Below, piece after piece: positions 55,060-62,000 of a stretch of 64,000 nt of DNA. The stretch is from the IMG/VR virus record IMGVR_UViG_3300032770_000018, positions 1-64,000 of that record, one strand, 5' to 3'. Made by a program: the position numbers and the translations under genes. Each line of letters starts with the position of its first letter. Positions within the stretch are counted from its first letter, which is position 1. The DNA is from a virus. The notes under the pieces are model-generated. The model was not told the DNA's origin and made no database searches. It saw only the letters and a program-made list of their open reading frames with translations.

Positions 55060-55857
55060 ATGGGTTCGATGATCACAGCCTTTCAGGGAAACCCGACGTT
55101 TTCCACCCTGACGAACGTCAAGAACCCCGGGCTCAACAAGCAAATCAACAGCGCCGCCGCCGGGGCAGGCACGCTCAACTCGAATGCCCAGGCCTCCCTC
55201 GCCGACTACATCACGAAGTACATGGGCGGTCTGCCAGCAGCCCAACAGCGGACTAACCAGGAAGTGGCGTCGGTGGACAGCCTCTACAACGGCGGCATGG
55301 CCCAGCAACTGGCCGCCCTCAGGGCAGCCCAGATGTCGGCAACCAACGCCGCGGCCAACGTCGCAACCCAGCAGGCGCTGCGCGGGCTGAATGCCGGCCG
55401 CCTCGGAGAACAGGGCGCAGGCAGCTCCTACGACGCCCGTATGGCCATCGGTGCGCTTCAGCCAATCGCGGTGCAGGCGGCGCTCACCAATGCCGGGCAG
55501 GCCAGGACAGACCTCGGGACGCTGACGGGCCTTCAGCTTGGAAACCTTGGGGTGGCCCAGGGCTTGGCCAACCAGCAGGCGGCTTACGGTATGCAACCCG
55601 TCTCGGCCGCCGAGGCGGTCTATGGGCAGAACCTGAACAATTTGAACGGGCTGGCCGGCCTCTACAACGCCAACGACATCTACGGCGTGCAGCAGAACAA
55701 AACGACGCTCGATGAAATCGGCAATTTCTTCGGCGGCATGGGCAGTGCTGGATCGTCCTTCATGTCCACGATGGGCAACAACCCCGGGTTGGCCAGCAGT
55801 CTTGGAATGGGTGGCATGTTTGGCCCCGGCGGTAGCAGTGGAGGAATGAGCCTGTGA
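55060..55857 (+). CDS. Internal virion/ejection-type protein
   Basis: 265 residues, Ala/Gly/Asn/Gln-rich and helical (DYITKYMGGLPAAQQRTNQEVASVDSLYNGGMAQQLAALRAAQ), with a Gly-rich C-terminus (GSSFMSTMGNNPGLASSLGM). This style fits internal core or ejection proteins of podoviruses. No named family. Confidence 0.55.
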   Translation: MGSMITAFQGNPTFSTLTNVKNPGLNKQINSAAAGAGTLNSNAQASLADYITKYMGGLPAAQQRTNQEVASVDSLYNGGMAQQLAALRAAQMSATNAAANVATQQALRGLNAGRLGEQGAGSSYDARMAIGALQPIAVQAALTNAGQARTDLGTLTGLQLGNLGVAQGLANQQAAYGMQPVSAAEAVYGQNLNNLNGLAGLYNANDIYGVQQNKTTLDEIGNFFGGMGSAGSSFMSTMGNNPGLASSLGMGGMFGPGGSSGGMSL

Positions 55858-56099
55858 GCGCTAGGGTGTGTGGAAGCTGCGGGACACGAATGCCAGCGCG
55901 GCCAGTGATCGGACGATGGGCGCAGGTCCTGCACAAAGCTCGACGCCTCATCGTGGTAGGAACAGTGATCGACGCCTACCCAGGAACGCAGCGGGCCAAG
56001 AGAATCCGCATCCAGCGCGGGCCGCTTCAGGGAGAGGTTGTGCAGCCGCACGAGTACGAGTTCAAGGGCTTCATCGAGGACGAAGAAGTTGACCCCTGA
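55854..56099 (+). CDS. Small zinc-knuckle protein
   Basis: 81 residues from GTG 55854 (GTGA overlap). Opens with VCGSCGTRMP, a C-x-x-C knuckle; the rest is basic with beta strands (RRLIVVGTVIDAYPGTQR). Unknown role. Confidence 0.5.
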   Translation: MSARVCGSCGTRMPARPVIGRWAQVLHKARRLIVVGTVIDAYPGTQRAKRIRIQRGPLQGEVVQPHEYEFKGFIEDEEVDP

Positions 56100-56143
56100 C
56101 GCCTCCGGGCGTAGGTTTTGGCACAGTGAAAAGTGAACTATGA
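56089..56143 (+). promoter_or_regulatory. Promoter with CACAGTGAAAA block and GTG leader ORF
   Basis: TTGACC (56089-56094), 17-bp spacer, TAGGTT (56112-56117), four bases, CACAGTG. GTG 56126 reads MKSEL-stop (56126-56143); its TGA overlaps ATG 56140. Confidence 0.6.
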
Positions 56144-56934
56144 AAGTGTTTATCCTCGTGACCTGCCGCAAGCCCGAGTTGCTTCCGGCTTCGACCCTCG
56201 TCTTCAAGAGCCTCCGAACAGGTTTCCCAACCGCCGAGGTCACAGCCTTTGTTAACTGTGCACCGGACCACGAGTGTGGAAGGGTGATCACTGAGGCGAT
56301 GCTGGCTGCTGGGGTCAATGCCGCTGGATGGGAACCAAGGACCGATAACGACCCTAAAAAACCAACAACGATTCATCACCGCTTCATTTACGAACTCCTG
56401 CTCAAGGAATCTGATCCGTTTTGGATCTGCGACACTGATGTAATCTTTTGGGGCCAGGTCGAAGGCAAAGGATCCTCGGCGCCGATGCTCGGACGCTACA
56501 TCCCGCAATTTCGGGATAAATTTACCAACTGCGTCACTCGCCCACGGCTTCACACGTCGCTCCTCTGGTTCAACACGCCGGTCCTCAAGAGGGCGCTCTC
56601 GCAATACTGGCAGCAGTTCCCAGAGACGCCGTTCAACCCTCGGCCAAACCTCATCTACCCGGCCTTCTACCCGTTCCGCGTTGGAGCGAAGGTCACGAAC
56701 TACTTTCACGACACCTGCTCGCTGCTTTACCAGGCAGTCGGAGGCCAGAGCTTTAGCACGGCCGAACTTGACCTCTACGACCATCTCAACTTCGCGACGA
56801 TCAGCGACATCGTGGCGCCGTTCTACCCGGAGTTGCGCTTTCGGGAATCCCATTTTGCGGTCTTCGAGAACACAAAGCTGGCCAAGGGAGCCTGGCGCGA
56901 TCAGGACAGGTTCTATGCAGCCAACGCCGTTTGA
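56140..56934 (+). CDS. Glycosyltransferase-like protein
   Basis: 264 residues. KVFILVTCRKPELLPASTLVFKSLR, FWICDTDVIFWG (DxD), and HDTCSLLYQAVGG are the main GT-A cues. A relative of the GT-like genes elsewhere. Own promoter. Confidence 0.65.
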   Translation: MKVFILVTCRKPELLPASTLVFKSLRTGFPTAEVTAFVNCAPDHECGRVITEAMLAAGVNAAGWEPRTDNDPKKPTTIHHRFIYELLLKESDPFWICDTDVIFWGQVEGKGSSAPMLGRYIPQFRDKFTNCVTRPRLHTSLLWFNTPVLKRALSQYWQQFPETPFNPRPNLIYPAFYPFRVGAKVTNYFHDTCSLLYQAVGGQSFSTAELDLYDHLNFATISDIVAPFYPELRFRESHFAVFENTKLAKGAWRDQDRFYAANAV

Positions 56935-57442
56935 CTGCGCCCAGGTGGACGCCGGCCTGCGCGACTTCTTCTCAAAGGTCTCGAACGGCGACCGACTGGC
57001 CGCCGACTTCCTCTGCCGGTTCATGGCCTATTGCCACGGCGTCGACGACGTAATCGACGAGTCCAAATGGGACGCCGAGACGTTGCTGGCGCTTCTGGTT
57101 CAAGCCTCCGAGGTCTATTCGCACGAGTTCTACCGGATGCACGTCGGGCGGCTCCAGACGCCGATTCTCACGGCTACCAGCGTTTACGCCGACTCGATCA
57201 AATGGGAGAAAGACCCGGCGCTTTGGAAGCGCGAATGGGCGGAGGTTACGCGGCACGCCGGCAATGAGGTTATCCTGGCGGTTGCCCTTATCTGCGGCGG
57301 ATTCGCCCACCTGCGCGACGTGAGTGCTCCGCTTTACGCCACCTGTTTCGTTTACCACAAAGACCGCTATGGCACCCCAACCGAACCCCGAACGGAGCGA
57401 ACAGCAACGCCTCTGCCTGAGCCTTTACCAAACGGCAGCTAA
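56915..57442 (+). CDS. Paralogue A: helical protein with DDxIDE motif
   Basis: 175 codons from ATG 56915. Conserved core: AYCHGVDDVIDESKWD, LLVQASEVYSHEFYR, VYADSIKWEKDP, RHAGNEVILAVALICGG. Shares this core with the next gene. The DDxIDE acid motif superficially resembles isoprenoid synthase active sites, but the size is too small and I do not assign it. Overlaps the previous gene by 20 bases. Confidence 0.55.
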   Translation: MQPTPFDCAQVDAGLRDFFSKVSNGDRLAADFLCRFMAYCHGVDDVIDESKWDAETLLALLVQASEVYSHEFYRMHVGRLQTPILTATSVYADSIKWEKDPALWKREWAEVTRHAGNEVILAVALICGGFAHLRDVSAPLYATCFVYHKDRYGTPTEPRTERTATPLPEPLPNGS

Positions 57443-57878
57443 CGGCATCCCGGAGGCCGAGCAGTTCCTGGGCGACTGGCACGATTACTGTCATGGGATT
57501 GACGACTTCATTGACGAGGGTAAGCGCGACCCGGAGGCCCTGCTGGCAATCCTGGCCCACGCCAACATCCTCTACTCCCGACCGTTCTACGTGGTCAACG
57601 CCCACCGCCTGCAACTGGTGGTCGCGCTCATCACCAGCGGCTACGCCGACAGTATTCAGTGGGAAGGCTCGCCGGTTGACTGGCGCGCGCGATGGGCGGA
57701 CGTGCTGCGCTACGCCGGCAACGAGATGGTTCTGGCGGTCGCGCAGATAACCGGGGGCTTCTCGCTTGTCCGCCAACTGAGCCCGCGGCTTCGAGAATTC
57801 TCCTGGGAGTGCCACCACGACGATAGGCCGATACCAGTGCCAACAGCCCAAGGCCGGGAGCTTCCGCTCACAGAATGA
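57369..57878 (+). CDS. Paralogue B: helical protein with DDxIDE motif
   Basis: 169 residues from ATG 57369. Same core as paralogue A: DYCHGIDDFIDEGKRD, ILAHANILYSRPFY, GYADSIQWEGSP, YAGNEMVLAVAQITGG. A tandem duplication overlapping its twin by 74 bases. Function unknown. Confidence 0.55.
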   Translation: MAPQPNPERSEQQRLCLSLYQTAANGIPEAEQFLGDWHDYCHGIDDFIDEGKRDPEALLAILAHANILYSRPFYVVNAHRLQLVVALITSGYADSIQWEGSPVDWRARWADVLRYAGNEMVLAVAQITGGFSLVRQLSPRLREFSWECHHDDRPIPVPTAQGRELPLTE

Positions 57879-57880
57879 CG

Positions 57881-57910
57881 TTGACGACGGCGGCTAATGG
57901 GGGGTAAAGC
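57881..57910 (+). promoter_or_regulatory. Leaderless-type promoter
   Basis: TTGACG (57881-57886), 18-bp spacer, TAAAGC (57905-57910), six bases, ATG 57917. Confidence 0.6.
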
Positions 57911-57916
57911 AGTCCC

Positions 57917-59014
57917 ATGGCGTACGGCAGCGATTTTTCAGCCGCTCAGTCGGCGGCACTTCAGGAAAGGGGATTGGCCCAGTCCCAGGCGCAGTTCGAC
58001 GAGAGCGAGATGCAGAGGGCGCTCCAGTTTGCAACCCAGGCGGGTGCGGCTCAGCGCCAGTTCCAATACCTGAGGGATGTGGTAAACCCCACAGAGTGGG
58101 CGATGCGTGGCCGGCAGTTGGACATTGAGCAGGCCCGCGCGGACAGGGCCCTGAGCATCGAGCAGCGCCGGGCCGACACCGCCCAAGGCTATCTCGACAT
58201 CTACAAGAAGCAGATGGACACCGCTGCCGCCCAGGGCACGCCCGCGCAGATTAAAGACCACGAGTTTGCTTTTGTGGCTGCCGCTCAGGACGCCGAGCGC
58301 GGAATGTTCGACTCCCCACAGCACGTCTCCCAGCTTTACCCCGCACTCTCGCCAGCCGAGGCCAACCTGATGTATCAGCGCAGCGCGGCGGTGCGGCCAA
58401 GCGTCGAGGCGCAATACCGGACGGCGGAGAACGCGCGGTCGCTCCTCAACGCCTACGATGCGACGAACATGCAGTTGCTGCCGAATTACGTGGACCCGAC
58501 CGGGCGCCCAACCATCGCACCCGTCCACTGGTTTGACAGCCAACAGACAGTGGCCCAGAAGCAGCAGCACAATGCGGCGTTGCTGATGCGAAATCGCCTG
58601 GACCAGACAGGCATCATTCCGAATCTGCGAAAGAGTCCGCTACTGAGCTACGACGCGGAGAGCGGGCAGTGGCAGAACAACGTTCCTCAGCCGCGCTGGT
58701 TTCCGACGGGCGGTACTCCAACACCCACCGGGCCATCCACTGAGGCACCGATGGGCTGGCAGCCCACGACTGGCGGTGGCTGGTTAAAGCCAGTCCTGCC
58801 GGCCGGACCGCCCGCGCCTTCTCCGGGCCGTAACATCACCTATATCTCTCCGCCGCAGGTTCCGGGGTCGTCCGGCATGGGCAATCCGATGACCCAGCGG
58901 AAGTACACGCCTTTTGTCTATAACCGCGTGAACGAGCTGGTGAATCGTATGGGAATGGACCCGTCGGCAGCACTCAGGCAGGCTCAGGCCGAGGACCAGG
59001 CACTCTCTCAGTAA
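57917..59014 (+). CDS. Internal virion protein candidate
   Basis: 365 residues, Gln/Ala/Arg-rich helical N-terminal half (QSAALQERGLAQSQAQFDESEMQRALQFAT), a Pro/Gly/Thr-rich C-terminal half. Similar to structural ejection proteins before the giant virion gene. Leaderless promoter. Confidence 0.5.
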   Translation: MAYGSDFSAAQSAALQERGLAQSQAQFDESEMQRALQFATQAGAAQRQFQYLRDVVNPTEWAMRGRQLDIEQARADRALSIEQRRADTAQGYLDIYKKQMDTAAAQGTPAQIKDHEFAFVAAAQDAERGMFDSPQHVSQLYPALSPAEANLMYQRSAAVRPSVEAQYRTAENARSLLNAYDATNMQLLPNYVDPTGRPTIAPVHWFDSQQTVAQKQQHNAALLMRNRLDQTGIIPNLRKSPLLSYDAESGQWQNNVPQPRWFPTGGTPTPTGPSTEAPMGWQPTTGGGWLKPVLPAGPPAPSPGRNITYISPPQVPGSSGMGNPMTQRKYTPFVYNRVNELVNRMGMDPSAALRQAQAEDQALSQ

Positions 59015-59026
59015 ATCTAATTTCCG

Positions 59027-59054
59027 TTGATATGCCCGGGTTCCGTGCTAAAAC
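59027..59054 (+). promoter_or_regulatory. Leaderless-type promoter of the giant gene
   Basis: TTGATA (59027-59032), 16-bp spacer, TAAAAC (59049-59054), six bases, ATG 59061. Confidence 0.55.
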
Positions 59055-59060
59055 GGCGCC

Positions 59061-62000
59061 ATGGCTTTTCTGACACCAGAGGAGATCGACGCGATAGGCG
59101 AAACGCCATCCGGCGCGGCACCACGTTCAATGGAGCGCGTGCTGACGCCCGACCAGATTGACCAAATCGGCCAGGGATCAGCACTCAGAAGCCGTCAAGA
59201 GATCGACACCCGCTCGTTTCAGACGCCCAGCATCGCGTCGCACCAAGCCACTTTCTTTCCCCGACCTGGCCCGACTGCGCCCTCGGGAGTGCCTGTAGAG
59301 CCAATTACGGCGCCCGACATTGCTGGCGGCGCGGCGGAGGCGGTGCAGGAATACCCCAAGAACGTCGGTAAGATCCTGTCCCTCGGGTACGCGGGCGCGG
59401 CTGACGTTACCTCGCAGGCCATGGGGCTGCCAAAGGCCCAGGCGGATGCGACCGGCCAGACCGAGCCTGATAGCTGGGCTAACATCAAGGCTGTTCTCAA
59501 CGAGGAAGACCTGCCGATGGACCAGATAATCAGGCAGACCCCAGGGCTGCCCGGCATGTTGGCCAAGGCTGGCAAAATGTGGTTGGACCTCATCCCGAGA
59601 ATCTATCTGATGCGCGGATTTGGCGCGGCTGGCATGGGGCCGGCAACGGCTGGGGCGCTCGCATTCGGCACGAAACCAACCGGCAGCGGCATTGACCCGG
59701 TTGGCGCGGCGCTGGGCGCGCTGATGCCCGGAGTCCAGGAAGTTGGCCGAACTCTTGGGGGTAGCCTGGCCGATTCGCTGATGCGGCGCGGGCTCATCAA
59801 CGCGGGCGACAAGTTCACACGCAACCTCGTTGAGGAAGTTGGGGGTGTTGGCGCAATCCAAACTCTTAACGAAGCGCTCAATTCGCCGCAGCTTTACCAG
59901 CTTTACCAGCAGGACCCCCATCAGTTCTGGAGCCAGATCGGGGCGGACACTCTTGGAAGCGCGGCGTTCATGCTGGTTGGCGCCCGGGATTGGGCGACGG
60001 GGCCCGGACCGTGGAGCAGCGCCTTTATGCGGGCGGTCGAGAAGACCTACACGCCGGAAGACCTCAAGGACATTTACCTGAGAGTCAACCGCGGGGAAGC
60101 CACCCAGGAAGAGCAGCAGATTGTCCGGTTCATCAACACGAAGGTCAGCAGCCCGGGCGAGGCAATTCGCGGGGGTGCGACCATCCGGACGGAGACCCCG
60201 ATCTTCACCAGCCCATTCTGGCAAAAGTTTTTCGGCCTGGCAGCCAAGGACCCTGAGATCCGGCTGACAGGGGCGCCGGGACAGCAACCGCCGGCCGCGC
60301 CGGCAGCAACAGCGGCACCGCAGCCAAGGCCCGGCGGACGGCCGCTCTTGCTGGGAACAGGAGAGGCAGATGCCACTACTCAAGAGCAGCAGCCAGGAAG
60401 CGTTCCACCGCAACGTGGCGGAACTATACCGCAGCAACCAGGACAAGCCCCCGGAGGAACGGCGGTCGCGCCAGCAGATACTGGCAATCGCCTACCGGGT
60501 GCAGCGGGGAGCCCACCGGGAGGAATCCCAGCGGGCACGCCGCCGACCACGCCAACGCCCGTCCCGCCTGCGCCAAAGCCAGCGGCGGGGGGCAAGCCTC
60601 CGGCGGTAGCGCCCGACTGGAAAACCATCAAGCCCGACGACATTTCGGCAATGCCGGCGGAGACCTTTGGGCCGTGGTACGCGTCGCTCGTGGTAAACCG
60701 GAAGCCTTTGCAGGATCGGCTGGCCAAAGAGGAAACGGCGGACACTCTCGCCCAGCATCTCGCGGCGGCCACCACTGGTGCGGGGCTAGTCCGGCGCATG
60801 GCCGAGGCGGAAACCGATCCCGCCAAGCGGCAGGACTTGATGAACCGCTACCTCGCGGCCACGCAGAAGGTTCAACTGTTCCACGAGGCCCTTGGAATAA
60901 AAAATGGAATAATTGCCAAGGGACCTGCCAAGCCATCTCTGCCAATAAACCCAGCGACCATTGGGCTACCCCAGTGGCGGCAACAGGACCACAACGTCAC
61001 TCGCAGCGGCAAGGACAGCTACTACGTTCCAACCACCGGAGACCGCACACTATGGCCGGGCGTCACCAGCAAGCGCCGGGTGGTGGACATGCAGTATTTC
61101 CTGGAGAAGCTGAAGCGCGGCGAGATCGGCCAGGAAGAATACAACCGACAGATTCAAGGCATCCGGGACAACCCGATGTATGGAAAGCCCGAGCCTGTGC
61201 CGCCACCCGCGGCTCCGAAATGGAAGGACATCGGACCCAACAGCAACGGCGACACCGTCTTTGAGGATGACAACGGTGTCCGATCGATTCTGCGAGGCAG
61301 CGTCAGGGTTACCGAACCGGTGCGGATGATACCAACCCGAGAAGGCGTCCAGACCGCGACCGGAGACCGGACGGGCACGGAGTTTGAGACCGCAACGGAG
61401 GCCAGGAAGCGCACGTCCCCCGAAGCCGGAAACGCTCTCCGCGCCCTCGTCAACAGCGCGGAGAACAACCAGCAAAAGGCTGCGGAGGTTAAGCGGCTGG
61501 CCGATAAAGAGGGCGTCACGGTCAAGCAGATGCAGGAGCGCATCGAGGCCGAGGTGGTGAAGATGGCCAACGAGACTGCGCGACGGCCAGACCTCTCGCC
61601 AAAAGAAAAGTTCCAGGAACTGATCGCCCTCTACAACCGCCAGCCGGTTTTCTCCGCGCGGACCAGCACCAGCGTCGAGAATCAAGCCTACTCGACGCCC
61701 GCGCCAATCGCTTTCGCTACCGGCTACATGGCGGACGTCGGACCATCCTCCAGCCAGTACGACGGCACGGGCGGCAATGGGATGCTCCTCATCGGCGGGG
61801 ACATCGCGCATTCATGGGCCAATGAACTCGACCCCGCGCGGCAGGCGGCGCTCAAGGCGCTGGGTGTCGGAATCGTCACCGGCAACGACGCGACGACCTT
61901 CCGTCCGAACGTGAAATACGATGTAGTGCGGCTCAATCCGCCCTTCGGCTCGATCGGCAACACGCTCTACGACGGGTTTGGCATCAGCAAGCTCGAACAC

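Noticed and set aside
59178-60446. 422-codon minus-strand frame
   Set aside because: Lies wholly opposite the giant plus-strand gene; a typical shadow of GC-rich coding sequence without recognisable domains.
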